Shown here in pieces: positions 14,840 to 24,578 of a stretch of DNA of 64,000 nucleotides (positions within the stretch are counted from its first letter, which is position 1; the number at the start of each line of letters is the position of its first letter). This DNA comes from JBAVVD01 sp049697115. GTDB taxonomy: Bacteria > Acidobacteriota > Aminicenantia > Aminicenantales > UBA4085. The notes below the pieces were generated by a model. It was not told the DNA's origin, did not search any database, and saw only the letters and a program-made list of their open reading frames with translations. Location of the stretch: contig JBAVVD010000035.1 of the NCBI GenBank assembly GCA_049697115.1, positions 7,255 through 71,254 on the forward strand, read 5' to 3'. The position numbers and the translations under genes are program-made.

Positions 14840-16564
14840 ATGTTTCATAGACGGTCTTTGAACTTTGCATTCTTTCTGCTGGGGATTTCCTTCCTGCTCT
14901 GTTGGACGGGCTGCGCTTCCAAAAAAGAGCCCGCCGACCTGGTTTTAATGAACGGAAAGGTCGTCACGGTTGACGAGGCCCTGCCGGAGGCGCAGGCCCT
15001 GGCCGTCCGGGAGGACAAAATCATTGCGGTCGGGAGCAACAAAGAAATCAGGCCCTATATCGGTGAAACGACGCAGGTGATAGAACTCGAGGGCAAGCTC
15101 GTCATTCCTGGTTTCATTGACAGTCATGGCCACTTCACAAATCTTGGACAATCCAAAACAGTTCTGAATCTGATGCATGTCCAAAACTGGGATGAAATCG
15201 TGGCCATGGTGAAGGAGGCGGCCGGAAAGGCCCAACCCGGCGAATGGATATCGGGCAGAGGCTGGCACCAGGAGAAGTGGGACAAGACGCCTGAGCCCAA
15301 CGTGGACGGGCTTCCTTTTCATCAGGAGCTGAGCAAAGTTTCCCCGGAAAACCCTGTTCTGCTGACTCATGCCAGCGGCCATTCCTGTATCGCTAACGCC
15401 AAGGCTATGGAGATGGCCGGAATCACAAAAAAGACGCCCAATCCTCCGGGCGGAGAAATCGTCAGGGATTCTGAGGGCAATCCCATCGGCAATTTCCGTG
15501 AAACAGCCCAGCGGCTTTTGGGCAGAGCGCTGAGGAGTTCACTGGAGAAACGGACGCCGGAACAGGTCAAGGCTGACGAGCGGCGTATCATCGAGCTCGC
15601 TGTCCAGGAATGTCTGGCTCACGGCGTCACCAGCTTCCATGATGCAGGGGCCTCGTTTGGCACCATTGATATTTTCAGAGAATTGGCCGAGCAGGGCCAA
15701 CTTGGAATTCGGCTCTGGGTCATGGTCCGGGAGAACAATGAGCGCTTGCAGCAGCTCCTTCCTCAGTACAAAATCATCGGCGCCGGCAATAATCATCTCA
15801 CTGTGCGGGCCGTCAAAGTGGCCATAGACGGGGCCCTGGGCGCTCATGGAGCCTGGCTGCTGGAGCCCTACACGGATTTACCTGAGAGCGTGGGGCTGAA
15901 CACCACTCCCATTGATGTCCTCAGAGAAGCCGCCCGCCTGGCCATAGAGAGTGACTTTCAGTTCTGCACGCATGCGATTGGAGACAGGGGGAACCGGGAG
16001 ATTCTAAACATTTATGAGGAGGCCTTCAAAACTCACCAAGAAAAAAAGGGCTTGCGGTGGAGGGTCGAACACGCCCAGCATCTTCATCCGGACGATATTC
16101 CCCGCTTCGGGCAATTGGGGGTGATAGCCGCCATGCAGGGAATTCACTGCACTTCTGACGGGCCATGGGTATTCAAGCGGTTGGGGGAGAAAAGAGCCGA
16201 AGAAGGGGCTTATGTCTGGCAGAAGCTGATGAAAACAGGGGCCTTGATCTGTAATGGTACGGATGCCCCGGTTGAGGATGTGGATCCTCTCGCTTCTTTT
16301 TACGCTTCGGTGACGAGGAAGCTCAAGGATGGAACGGTCTTTTATCCGGACCAGCGGATGAGCCGTGAAGAGGCTCTGCGGTCGTACACCCTTGACGGCG
16401 CCTATGCGGGCTTCCAGGAAGACATCCTGGGATCGCTATCGCCGGGAAAGCTCGCCGACATTACCGTTCTTTCCCAGGACATCATGACCGTTCCCGAAGA
16501 GGAGATCCTGAAGACTGAAATTCTTTACACCATCGTCGGCGGAAAAATTCTTTATCAGAAGTGA
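14840..16564 (+). CDS. Amidohydrolase family 3 (YtcJ-like) lipoprotein
   Basis: About 574 residues, a metal-dependent amidohydrolase of the YtcJ/AepA type. The N-terminus is a lipoprotein signal (hydrophobic stretch AFFLLGISFLLCWTGC, lipidation Cys about residue 27), so it is exported. Metal-site motifs: VIPGFIDSHGHF (HxH), RVEHAQHLHPDD, a CTHAIGDRGN segment and NGTDAPVEDVDPLASFYASV near the end, followed by the usual SPGKLADITVLSQD tail. Substrates of this group are mostly unknown; amide or imide hydrolysis is the class expectation. I chose ATG 14840 because AAGGAGG (14825-14831) sits eight bases upstream; ATG 14834 would be only two bases from it. The next gene begins two bases after the stop. 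Confidence 0.88.
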   Translation: MFHRRSLNFAFFLLGISFLLCWTGCASKKEPADLVLMNGKVVTVDEALPEAQALAVREDKIIAVGSNKEIRPYIGETTQVIELEGKLVIPGFIDSHGHFTNLGQSKTVLNLMHVQNWDEIVAMVKEAAGKAQPGEWISGRGWHQEKWDKTPEPNVDGLPFHQELSKVSPENPVLLTHASGHSCIANAKAMEMAGITKKTPNPPGGEIVRDSEGNPIGNFRETAQRLLGRALRSSLEKRTPEQVKADERRIIELAVQECLAHGVTSFHDAGASFGTIDIFRELAEQGQLGIRLWVMVRENNERLQQLLPQYKIIGAGNNHLTVRAVKVAIDGALGAHGAWLLEPYTDLPESVGLNTTPIDVLREAARLAIESDFQFCTHAIGDRGNREILNIYEEAFKTHQEKKGLRWRVEHAQHLHPDDIPRFGQLGVIAAMQGIHCTSDGPWVFKRLGEKRAEEGAYVWQKLMKTGALICNGTDAPVEDVDPLASFYASVTRKLKDGTVFYPDQRMSREEALRSYTLDGAYAGFQEDILGSLSPGKLADITVLSQDIMTVPEEEILKTEILYTIVGGKILYQK

Positions 16565-16565
16565 A

Positions 16566-17081
16566 TTGAGCGTGAAAGTCAAAATCAGGGAATACAGGCC
16601 GGAAGACCTGGAGCAGGTTCTGGAGCTGGCCAAAGAGCTCGAAGCGGAATTGGCCGAGAGGTTCAAGACGGTCCGGATCAAATCGGGAATAAAGGACTAT
16701 CGGAACCGTTACTTGAAGCCCGGGAACAAGTTCAAGACCTTTGTGGCCGTCGTGGACAATAAAATCGTTGGCTATCTCATCGGCTTTCCCTCCCTGGGTG
16801 CGCCGGAAGTGGACAATATGTATGATGTTTTGCCCGTTGCTCCAGACTGGACTCCTCCGGAGTTTTATCTCCAGATCACTTTTGTTTCCAGGCCGTTAAG
16901 GAATCAGGGAATTTCAAAGAAGCTTCATGTCAGAATCATTGAATATGCCCGAAAGCAGGGCCACAAAGAAGTCTACGCGTGTATCGCCAAATGGAATCTT
17001 CCGGAAATCAGAGTGATCAAATCACTCAAGTTTCATCTGAAAGACCTGGGCTATCGCTACCGGCTGACTCTGAAGTTGTAG
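16566..17081 (+). CDS. GNAT-family N-acetyltransferase
   Basis: A 171-residue protein of the GNAT fold. The N-terminal half has VKIREYRPEDLEQVLELAKELE, the usual first strand and helix. The acetyl-CoA region lies around residues 100-130: FYLQITFVSRPLRNQGISKKL, with RNQGISKKL as the variant of the Q/RxxGxG/A pyrophosphate loop, and it is followed by EYARKQGHKEVYACIAKWN. The substrate is unknown. It follows the amidohydrolase stop by one base with a TTG start; GTG 16572 is an alternative. The arrangement suggests co-transcription with the amidohydrolase, although the acetyltransferase itself has no export signal. Confidence 0.8.
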   Translation: MSVKVKIREYRPEDLEQVLELAKELEAELAERFKTVRIKSGIKDYRNRYLKPGNKFKTFVAVVDNKIVGYLIGFPSLGAPEVDNMYDVLPVAPDWTPPEFYLQITFVSRPLRNQGISKKLHVRIIEYARKQGHKEVYACIAKWNLPEIRVIKSLKFHLKDLGYRYRLTLKL

Positions 17082-17108
17082 GGCAGGAAGGAATTTTTTA
17101 TCATTCTT

Positions 17109-18848
17109 TTACTCGCGGATGAGGGCCACTTTTTCCAGGCGCAGGGTTTGATTGTTGACGATGGATTTAATTTTTAGACTCAGGATGTGCATTCCTTTTG
17201 TCAGCTCCACAGTGCCCAGGAAAAATGTCGCCGGCAAATAGGCATTTGGAGATTTCTGAGTCAGGAAGTGAATCTGCTGATCGTCCACTTCCACTACAAA
17301 TGCGCTTTGCTCTTCTCCCATGCTGGCATAGGATGCGTGAACTTTATAAGTGCCTTCTTTAGTGACAGTGAATTTCCATACCGGAAACTCGCTGACATTC
17401 CGCCAGTTCGTGAGCAGGATCGTCTTATAGAAATAATCGAGATAGGACTGTTGACCCATTTCGGATTGGACATCGGCCAGGCAGACAGGAAGTTCTATTT
17501 TGCCTCCGGAGGAAGGTCTGATCTCATAGGGCCTGACTTGAGGCTCTCCCTGGAGCTCAACGGCGACTACCGTTGCATCCATGTCATCCATCTGTTCAGG
17601 AAGACTGATGACGATGTCTCTCCACGTCCGCCGGAAATTGTAGTTTTTTTCCGGACGGCTGAGCGGGTAGACTTTTCGGAGCAGGGTTTTCAGACCGGGC
17701 AGGCGGATTTTCCGGTTCTCAGGCCAGCCCATGATGTGGATATAAAGGCGGTTTTCTTTGACCGTGCAGCGGCCAAAAAAGGGAAGTCTTTCAAAGACAT
17801 TGGCTGTGCATCCGTAGATGGCTTCACCGTTGGCTTGCAGCCATTCCCCAATTCTTTTCAGCCGGAATTTGAATTCAGGCTGGATAGTCCCCTGCGGTGT
17901 GGTGCGAATATCCAAAAGGAGGTTTCCTCCTTTGCTCACGACCTCGATGAGCTGGCGGATGAGCCGCGTGGGGCTGTGAAGTTCCATCTCATAGAAATTG
18001 TATCCACGGCCATTATCAGGAAGGAATGAGCCGGCCTCCCAGAGTCTGGCTGTTCCGTCAGGATTGTAAAGGCCTGTGGCCGGGATATTGTTTCCTTGCG
18101 TTGCAAAATCTCCTCTCCCCGGTTCTTTATGGAAGAGTCTGTCGTTGATCAGAAGGTCGGGCTTCATATTGAGCAGCAGCTCTTCGATCTCTGTCATCCG
18201 ATGTTCTTCGCTTGTATGCTCCCATTCGCCGTCAAACCAGAGGATTGAGGGATCATACTTGTCCACAAGCTCCTTGAGTTGGTTGACGACGTAGTCCATA
18301 TACCGGTCGAAATTCGCATTTTTTACGGAACGGCTCGTTTCCCAGCTTCGGCGGGGAAGATAATCGGGATGATGCCAGTCCATGAGGGAGTAGTAAAATC
18401 CGAAAGGCATCTCCTGCTCCCGGCAAGCCTCGACAAACATCCCCAGTGCGTCTTTTCCGTATTTGGAATCCATGATGTCGTAATCCGTATACTGGCTGTC
18501 AAAGAGGCAGAATCCGTCGTGGTGTTTGGCCGTGACAATAATGTATTTCACGCCGGCTTCCTTAGCGAGTCTCACCCATTCCTCGGGATTAAAATCAACA
18601 GGATTGAAATTGTCCGCATATTCCTGATATTCAGAGAGGGGAATCTGGAAAAGATCACGGGCCCATTCGTCCTGTCCGGTCAGAGAGTAGACGCCCCAGT
18701 GAATGAAAAGGCCGAACTTGGCATTACGGAGCCACTCGAGCTTCCTGGATTGAGCGGCCTCATTTTGGGCCGGCGGACTGAAGAGAAAAGCCGCCAGACA
18801 GAAAAATATGGTCAAAGAGGCCAGGAAGTACTGTTTATTTTTCTTCAT
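17109..18848 (-). CDS. Secreted alpha-L-fucosidase (GH29)
   Basis: The 579-residue glycoside hydrolase has a clear signal peptide (residues 1 to about 31). The GH29 catalytic barrel begins KFGLFIHWGVYSLTGQDEWA, contains YIIVTAKHHDGFCLFDSQYTDYD and MDWHHPDY, and has the nucleophile Asp in SILWFDGEWEHT (about residue 205). Next come NDRLF and GNLLLDI, also typical. The last ~150 residues form a beta-rich region likely to bind carbohydrate (FPVWKFTVTKEGTYKVHASYASM). It should remove terminal alpha-L-fucose from glycans in the periplasm or outside the cell. It has a GGAG ribosome site. A propeller sensor kinase lies upstream on the same strand; co-regulation is possible but not shown. Confidence 0.93.
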   Translation of the reverse strand: MKKNKQYFLASLTIFFCLAAFLFSPPAQNEAAQSRKLEWLRNAKFGLFIHWGVYSLTGQDEWARDLFQIPLSEYQEYADNFNPVDFNPEEWVRLAKEAGVKYIIVTAKHHDGFCLFDSQYTDYDIMDSKYGKDALGMFVEACREQEMPFGFYYSLMDWHHPDYLPRRSWETSRSVKNANFDRYMDYVVNQLKELVDKYDPSILWFDGEWEHTSEEHRMTEIEELLLNMKPDLLINDRLFHKEPGRGDFATQGNNIPATGLYNPDGTARLWEAGSFLPDNGRGYNFYEMELHSPTRLIRQLIEVVSKGGNLLLDIRTTPQGTIQPEFKFRLKRIGEWLQANGEAIYGCTANVFERLPFFGRCTVKENRLYIHIMGWPENRKIRLPGLKTLLRKVYPLSRPEKNYNFRRTWRDIVISLPEQMDDMDATVVAVELQGEPQVRPYEIRPSSGGKIELPVCLADVQSEMGQQSYLDYFYKTILLTNWRNVSEFPVWKFTVTKEGTYKVHASYASMGEEQSAFVVEVDDQQIHFLTQKSPNAYLPATFFLGTVELTKGMHILSLKIKSIVNNQTLRLEKVALIRE

Positions 18849-18948
18849 CCCGAATCTCCATAGTTAGGTCTGGAGGAATAGGGCTTCCATTTTACTTTTG
18901 TTTTTTCCAATTGGCAAGACACTTGGTCCGCCCACTGATCAGGGCGGA

Positions 18949-21900
18949 TTAGAACCGAACCAAGAATTCCGTTCCTTTTTCCCGCTTGAGTTCAATTGTC
19001 CCGTCAATCTGGGAGACCAGGCCGGTGACGAGCTGCATGCCGAGTGTTTTTGTCTGATGAAAGTCCAGATTTTTTGGAAAGCCTATGCCTGTATCTTTTA
19101 CGGTCAGCTCGAATTTTCCCGTCGGGTCTCCGTGCATATGGACAGTAATTTCTCCACTTGAGCCCTTCGGGAAAGCATGTTTCAATGCGTTGGTCACGAG
19201 CTCACTGACGATCAGTCCACAGGGAATCGCGCGGTTGATATCCAGAAACGCGTTGGATACATCCAGATTCAGCCGGACTCTTTTAGCACCGTTTGTATAG
19301 ATGGAGAAAAGATGCTGTGTGAGCCTCTTTATATAATCGGAAAAATTAATCCTGGCCAGGTCTCCGGACCTGTACAGGCTTTCATGGATCAGGGCCATGG
19401 ATTTGATGCGATTCTGGCTGTCCTTGAACACTTGAAGAGCCTTTGAGTCCGTAATTTGCGAGGATTGAAGCCGGAGCAGGCTGGAGATGATCTGCATGTT
19501 GTTTTTGACCCGATGGTGAATTTCCTTGAGGAGCACTTCTTTCTCTGTCAGAGAGTCCTTCAGTTCCGCCTCTCTTTCCCGGAGGAACTGTTCGGTGCGC
19601 TTGCGGACGGCAATTTCCTGTTCCAGCTCAATGTTGGCTGCTTTAAGGTCTGACGTTCGCTCCTCGACCTTACTTTCCAGTTGGTGAGCTCTCTGGAGGA
19701 TCGCACGGGTTCGGATTTTGACGAAGGCGAAAATCGAGAGAAGAACGGCAGCCGCAAGAAGACCTCTGAACCAAATCCTCTGCCATAACGGCGGAGTAAT
19801 GACTACCTGCAGAGAAACGCCTTCTTCATTCCAGATGCCGTCGTTGTTCGAGCCCAGGACTCTGAAGATATATTTTCCAGGAGGGACATGAGTATACGTG
19901 GCAAAGTGCCGATTTCCCACTTCGTGCCAGTTTTCCTCCAGCCCTTCCATTTTATATTTGTATTGATTTTTTTGAGGGCTGATATAATTCAGGGCTGCAA
20001 ACTCAAAGGAGAAAACATCATCTCTGTAAGAGAGTCTGATAGATTTGGCGGTGATGATGGATTGCTCAAGGAAGGATCGGCCGTCGGCCGTTTTCCCGAT
20101 GGGGATGGATTCATTAAACAACTGGAAATCCGTAATCACTACAGGAGGGATTTGAAGATTGTCCTTAATTTTCTCCGGATAAAAAGCATTGAGCCCGTTG
20201 ATGCCGCCGAAAAAGATCTCTCCCTGCCGGTTCTTATAAAAGGCATTATAGTTGAATTCATTGCTCTGCAGGCCGTCGCTCACATCGTAATTCTTGAATG
20301 TTCTTGTTTCGGGATTAAACCGCGACAATCCGTGATTTGTGCTCAGCCAGAGATGGCCCATGCGGTCTTCGGCAATGCCGTAGACGACGTTGTTCGGAAG
20401 GCCGTTCTTTGTGGTGAAATGGATAAATTGACCGGTTTTACGGTCAAAGAGTTCGAGGCCTCCTCCGGCCGTGCCCACCCACAGGTTTCCCTTGCTGTCC
20501 TTGCAGAGACTAAGGATGAAATTGTGTCTGAGGCTGTGGGGATTTTTGGGATCGAATAAATAATGGGTGAATTGCGCCTGGGCCGTATCAAAACGGTTGA
20601 GGCCTCTATCCTGTGTTCCAATCCAGAAGATTCCCGACCTGTCTTCGAGTATGGAGCGGACATAATTGCCGCTCAAACTGTTCGGATTGTTCGGGTCGGC
20701 CTGATAGCGGATGAATCTTTTTGTGGTCGGGTCAAACCGGTTCAAACCGTTCCGGGTTCCTGCCCAGAGGACTCCAGATCGGTCCACATAAAGAAAGGGG
20801 ACCCAATTGTGACTCAAACTATATGGATCTTTGGGGTCGTTCAGGTATCGGGTGAACCTTCCCGAGGCAGGATCAAACCTGTTGATTCCGCCTCCCAGAG
20901 TCCCTATCCAGAGCCTGTGGGCGTCGTCTTCGACGATGCTGTAGACCGTGTTTTGGCTCAGGGAGTGAGGATCATTGGGGTCGTTTACATAATGAACGTA
21001 TTTTTGAGTCCGGCGGTTGATGCCGGTGAGGCCGTTTCGCGTGCCTATCCAGAGTCTGCCTTCGGAGTCTTCGAAGACGGCGGAGACGTGTTTATGGATG
21101 AGGCTGTTGGGATTTCCCGGCTTGTGCCTGTAGATCTGAAATCGTTTAGAGGCAGGGCTGTACAGGTTGATTCCTCCGTTTTGCGTGCCTATCCAGATAT
21201 TTCCGGCTTTCCCTTTGTAGAGAATCAGTACACTATTGTCGCTCAGGCTGTTCGGATCATTCGGGTCATTTTTGTAACAGATGACCTGCCCCGTATTCGG
21301 ATCGAGAATGTTGAGGCCATTGGGGGTGGCGACCCAGATTTTTTCTTCCTCATCGGCGCAGATGGAGCGAATGAGGCTGTCACTCAGGCAGTTCGGCTGG
21401 CCGGAGAGCCTTGGCCACTGATAAAACCGCTCTTTTTTGTAGTCGAATTGGTTCAGCCCAAATTCAGTGCCCACCCAGAGGTTTCCTTTTTTGTCTTCAA
21501 AAAGGGCGTTGATCGTGTTGTGGCTCAGGCTGTCGGGATTATTGGGTTGGCTGGCATAACGGATGAACTCTCTTTTTTGACGGTCAAACCGGTTGAGTCC
21601 ATTCTGGGTTCCGACCCAGAGGATACCCAGGCTGTCTTCAAGAATGGAGAGAATGGTGTTATGGCTCAGACTTTTCGGATTATCGGGTTCGCTCTGAAAG
21701 CAGATGAATTTCTTGGTACGGCGGTCGAATTGATTGAGCCCATTCTGGGTTCCGACCCAGAGGATACCCCGGCTGTCTTCAAAGAGAGCATTGACCGAGT
21801 CGTTGCTTAAGCTGGATGCATTGCCGGGTTCATTCGTATAAGTGATAAATTTCTCATCGTCCGCATCGAACAGGCTGAGCCCTCCTCCGCTTGTTCCCAC

Positions 21901-22221
21901 CCAGAGATTTTTGGACCTGTCTTCATAGAGACAGGCGATATTACTGGTCCTGAGACCGGAGGGATCATTGGGATCATAGGAGATGACCTTGAATTTGTAT
22001 CCGTCGTAACGATGGAGGCCGCCCTGTGTGCCGAACCAGATGAATCCTCTGTGATCCCGCAGGATGCAGATCACGGTATTCTGTGACAATCCCTGCTCGA
22101 TAGAGATATGGCTGAACCGGATCAATTCGTCCTGGGCATAGACACGTGCACAAAGGAAGAGACTAAGGGAAACGATGGCCAGTCGCAGGGGATGTGCATG
22201 AAATGTGAAACGTGGCTTCAT
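18949..22221 (-). CDS. Two-component sensor kinase: ligand-binding propeller, Y_Y_Y, HisKA_2
   Basis: About 1090 residues. After a signal peptide (ends near RVYAQDELIRF), two seven-bladed propellers are built of Reg_prop repeats of the form LWVGTxxGLNxFD, separated by PNNPNSLSHNT linkers, to about residue 700. A Y_Y_Y domain follows (FSFEFAALNYISPQKNQYKYKMEGLEENW), then one membrane segment (GLLAAAVLLSIFAFVKI), a short coiled coil and a HisKA_2 dimerisation domain with phospho-acceptor His in LLKEIHHRVKNNMQIISSLLR, and a compact HATPase_c (KDTGIGFP). It should sense a periplasmic ligand, often a glycan product in this class. No response regulator domain is fused or adjacent. I chose ATG 22221, just before the signal peptide; an upstream start at 22272 is possible. 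The neighbouring GH29 gene makes a carbohydrate cue plausible (inference). Confidence 0.9.
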   Translation of the reverse strand: MKPRFTFHAHPLRLAIVSLSLFLCARVYAQDELIRFSHISIEQGLSQNTVICILRDHRGFIWFGTQGGLHRYDGYKFKVISYDPNDPSGLRTSNIACLYEDRSKNLWVGTSGGGLSLFDADDEKFITYTNEPGNASSLSNDSVNALFEDSRGILWVGTQNGLNQFDRRTKKFICFQSEPDNPKSLSHNTILSILEDSLGILWVGTQNGLNRFDRQKREFIRYASQPNNPDSLSHNTINALFEDKKGNLWVGTEFGLNQFDYKKERFYQWPRLSGQPNCLSDSLIRSICADEEEKIWVATPNGLNILDPNTGQVICYKNDPNDPNSLSDNSVLILYKGKAGNIWIGTQNGGINLYSPASKRFQIYRHKPGNPNSLIHKHVSAVFEDSEGRLWIGTRNGLTGINRRTQKYVHYVNDPNDPHSLSQNTVYSIVEDDAHRLWIGTLGGGINRFDPASGRFTRYLNDPKDPYSLSHNWVPFLYVDRSGVLWAGTRNGLNRFDPTTKRFIRYQADPNNPNSLSGNYVRSILEDRSGIFWIGTQDRGLNRFDTAQAQFTHYLFDPKNPHSLRHNFILSLCKDSKGNLWVGTAGGGLELFDRKTGQFIHFTTKNGLPNNVVYGIAEDRMGHLWLSTNHGLSRFNPETRTFKNYDVSDGLQSNEFNYNAFYKNRQGEIFFGGINGLNAFYPEKIKDNLQIPPVVITDFQLFNESIPIGKTADGRSFLEQSIITAKSIRLSYRDDVFSFEFAALNYISPQKNQYKYKMEGLEENWHEVGNRHFATYTHVPPGKYIFRVLGSNNDGIWNEEGVSLQVVITPPLWQRIWFRGLLAAAVLLSIFAFVKIRTRAILQRAHQLESKVEERTSDLKAANIELEQEIAVRKRTEQFLREREAELKDSLTEKEVLLKEIHHRVKNNMQIISSLLRLQSSQITDSKALQVFKDSQNRIKSMALIHESLYRSGDLARINFSDYIKRLTQHLFSIYTNGAKRVRLNLDVSNAFLDINRAIPCGLIVSELVTNALKHAFPKGSSGEITVHMHGDPTGKFELTVKDTGIGFPKNLDFHQTKTLGMQLVTGLVSQIDGTIELKREKGTEFLVRF

Positions 22222-22348
22222 TTTATTCCAAGTAATGTATTTTAAAAAAAAATGAATGACCTTTGCAAACACCTGTGAATAAAGATACGAAACATACAGA
22301 TTGTCCCTAGAGCCATTTCATTATGAACAAGGCCTTCTCCTCCGACAA

Positions 22349-23869
22349 TCAGAATTCTTTAAGCGGTTTAAAATCGATGTCGGGACGCTCGTAAATCCCG
22401 GTTCCCACCACCTGATCTGTATAAGATTTCACCCAGTAATAATTGTGCCCGGCCTTGACTTTCCACGTCTGCCCGGTTTCAGGGTCCACGACATCCGTCA
22501 TGCCAAGAATGGCATTGGAGAATTTCCGGTGGATGTCATCCAGGACTCCTTGCCTTGTCCAGTAGGAATCATTGATGATGCGGGTGATTTCCTGGTTGGT
22601 CTGGGTTACGATTTGGGAGACATTGACGGCGAGCTGTTGCTGGGATGCCACCCAATGAGGATTCATTCTTACGCTCTGGAACATGTGAGTGGCGATCTCG
22701 CGGACGGTCTCGGCCTCAGGCTCCGGACAGGTATAAATCATCAGCAATGCCACGGACCAGTTTCCGCCCGGCATGGACGAAGACTGGACAACCTGGGTCA
22801 AGGCCAGGCCATAGCCGATAAACGGTTCCGCATTCTGCGCGAACCGGAAGGCGGCATCTCCCGCATGGAGAAGGAAAGAAACGCCGAAGGCCTGAAACTG
22901 GCTGTAGATTCTGTTAAAGTCGGCCACGATGTCGGGACGGTCTTGTTGGTTGACATATGCGAATTGACTCAGGCCGGGAATGTAATTCTGCTGAAGGTAC
23001 TTGTGCAGAAAATCGAGGCCGGGAGCGTAGCTTTCCACCCGCATCTGGACGCCGTATCCGGGGGAATACCAGGAGCCTTCGTGGAATCCGGCCCAGGCCA
23101 GGGTTTGGTTGGGAATAGCAAATAGGGGAAGGTTGCGGTCATTGAACTGGATGCGAATTCTCCTGTCTGGAGAAACGGCATGAAGGACATGGACAAGGTC
23201 GACAGAGGCCCGCCGAAGGGTTCCGCCTTGAATTTCCCAACCCTGGGGGACTTCAAGGCGGAATGCCTGTTCAACGGGATCCTGCCAGTCCGAGTACCGA
23301 ATCTTTGGCTGAGGTGGAGTTTTGACGGAGGCGGATTCAGGTGCTAGAAAATGGAATGACATGCACATGGAGATGAGTTGGTCTTTCTGATCCTCAAAGG
23401 CATCCTGACGAGCGGCCATGACATAGAGAATTCCGCTCCTTTCATGAATGGAACAGAAGCCCAGCCCCTGATAATCAATACTGTTTCTTTGAAAACGAAA
23501 TTTCAGGGCCGCTTCATCCGGAACCTGGCGAATCTGCTCCATTTTTTCGATGTCCACTTCGGCGAAAAAATTGGAGAATCGGGAGAGGTTCTGTTCCAGC
23601 CAGCTCCGGCTCTGAGTGAAGCGTTTGAGGAAAAAGGGGTAGACAAGGATAAAAGAGGGATCCTCGGCCTCATTTTTTGCGGAGATCCGGATGAAGGACC
23701 CATCGACCACCTGGGCCTGCCAGTTTCGGGGATGCTTGAGGGAAAAGCCCTGGGGATATTTTTTTCTCACTGTTTTTTGAGCTCCAGGGCCGCAGCCTGT
23801 CTGAAGGAAGGAAAGGAAAATGAATGAAAAAAGAAGAAAAAAGAGCTTTTGATTTCTTAAAAATTTCAT
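22349..23869 (-). CDS. Lipoprotein of unknown function
   Basis: The 506-residue protein starts with a lipoprotein signal (MKFLRNQKLFFLLFSFIF, then FLQTGC, Cys26). Two similar beta-rich segments follow: YPQGFSLKHPRNWQAQVVDGSF near residue 40 and EQAFRLEVPQGWEIQGGTLRR near 210; both look like the start of PsbP/Mog1-type or DUF1795-type domains. The C-terminal third (NVSQIVTQTNQEITRIIND to VVDPETGQTWKVKAGHNYYWV) is of a kind found in secreted proteins that end in a short beta module. I cannot name a function. It has a strong ribosome site (AAGGAGGA). It is transcribed away from hslV and sits upstream of the sensor kinase on the same strand. Confidence 0.7.
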   Translation of the reverse strand: MKFLRNQKLFFLLFSFIFLSFLQTGCGPGAQKTVRKKYPQGFSLKHPRNWQAQVVDGSFIRISAKNEAEDPSFILVYPFFLKRFTQSRSWLEQNLSRFSNFFAEVDIEKMEQIRQVPDEAALKFRFQRNSIDYQGLGFCSIHERSGILYVMAARQDAFEDQKDQLISMCMSFHFLAPESASVKTPPQPKIRYSDWQDPVEQAFRLEVPQGWEIQGGTLRRASVDLVHVLHAVSPDRRIRIQFNDRNLPLFAIPNQTLAWAGFHEGSWYSPGYGVQMRVESYAPGLDFLHKYLQQNYIPGLSQFAYVNQQDRPDIVADFNRIYSQFQAFGVSFLLHAGDAAFRFAQNAEPFIGYGLALTQVVQSSSMPGGNWSVALLMIYTCPEPEAETVREIATHMFQSVRMNPHWVASQQQLAVNVSQIVTQTNQEITRIINDSYWTRQGVLDDIHRKFSNAILGMTDVVDPETGQTWKVKAGHNYYWVKSYTDQVVGTGIYERPDIDFKPLKEF

Positions 23870-24050
23870 TGGCGTTTCCTCCTTGGCTGTAAGCTTCCTT
23901 TTTCCTTTGAATTAAGCCCTCAGAGGCTCGATTTGGCCTTTTCCGCCTCTGCTTAGACTTTTATCAGATTTTTCAGGTTATGACAACCCGGTCGTCACTT
24001 TACATATTTCACTCCATCCTTTATTATAATAATGATATCTTGGAGAACAG
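23870..24050. other. Divergent intergenic region
   Basis: This region separates the lipoprotein gene (minus) from hslV (plus). It contains the probable hslV promoter at 23999-24027. No heat-shock CIRCE repeat is seen. Confidence 0.5.
23999..24027 (+). promoter_or_regulatory. Sigma70-like promoter for the hslVU operon
   Basis: TTTACA (23999-24004), 17-base spacer, TATTAT (24022-24027), about 24 bases upstream of the hslV ATG. A TATAAT three bases further on gives a 20-base spacer and is less likely. Confidence 0.5.
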
Positions 24051-24578
24051 ATGATACAATCAACAACAATTATTTGCATCCGCCATAAAGGTGGGCTGGC
24101 CATTGCCGGTGACGGCCAGGTGACGATCGGCCAGACCATCCTGAAGCAGACGGCCAATAAAATCCGGCGTCTTTATAAAGGCCAGGTTCTGGCCGGATTT
24201 GCAGGCGCCACTTCGGATGCCGTCGCCCTTTTTTCGAGGTTTGAGGGAAAACTCGAGGAGTACAAAGGTAAGCTCTCACGGGCCGCCATTGAGCTGGCTA
24301 AGGATTGGCGTCTGGATAAAGCCCTCCGCCGCCTGGAGGCATTGATGATTGTGGCGGATAAAGAGAGTTCATTTCTGATCTCAGGGACGGGGGATGTGGT
24401 CGAGCCGGACGATGGGATCATCGCCATCGGCTCAGGAGGGCCTTTTGCCCTGGCCGCCGCCCGTGCCCTTATCCGGCATACAGACCTCTCGGCCAGAGAG
24501 GTTGCTCTGGAAGCCATGAAAATCAGCGCAGGCATCTGCGTCTATACGAACGACCAGTTTGTTATTGAGGAACTCTAA
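24051..24578 (+). CDS. hslV: ATP-dependent protease HslVU, peptidase subunit
   Basis: HslV is the proteasome-like threonine peptidase that forms two stacked hexamers and degrades proteins unfolded by HslU. The 175-residue length is typical. The protein starts MIQSTTIICIRHKGGLAIAG; the catalytic Thr is expected at residue 5 after removal of a four-residue leader (MIQS), slightly longer than the single Met of E. coli. Other family blocks: GDGQVTIGQTILKQTANKIR, LAGFAGATSDAV and IGSGGPFALAAARAL. It has a GGAG ribosome site. The stop overlaps the hslU start by one base (TAATG), so the two are coupled. Confidence 0.97.
   Translation: MIQSTTIICIRHKGGLAIAGDGQVTIGQTILKQTANKIRRLYKGQVLAGFAGATSDAVALFSRFEGKLEEYKGKLSRAAIELAKDWRLDKALRRLEALMIVADKESSFLISGTGDVVEPDDGIIAIGSGGPFALAAARALIRHTDLSAREVALEAMKISAGICVYTNDQFVIEEL

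Noticed and set aside
16233..16244. Third copy of the AAACAGGGGCC sequence
   Set aside because: It lies inside the amidohydrolase coding sequence and fits its codons; most likely chance.
20563..21810. 415-codon open frame opposite the propeller sensor
   Set aside because: Its apparent repeats are the antisense of the Reg_prop repeats; the minus-strand protein has clear domains and the correct start region.
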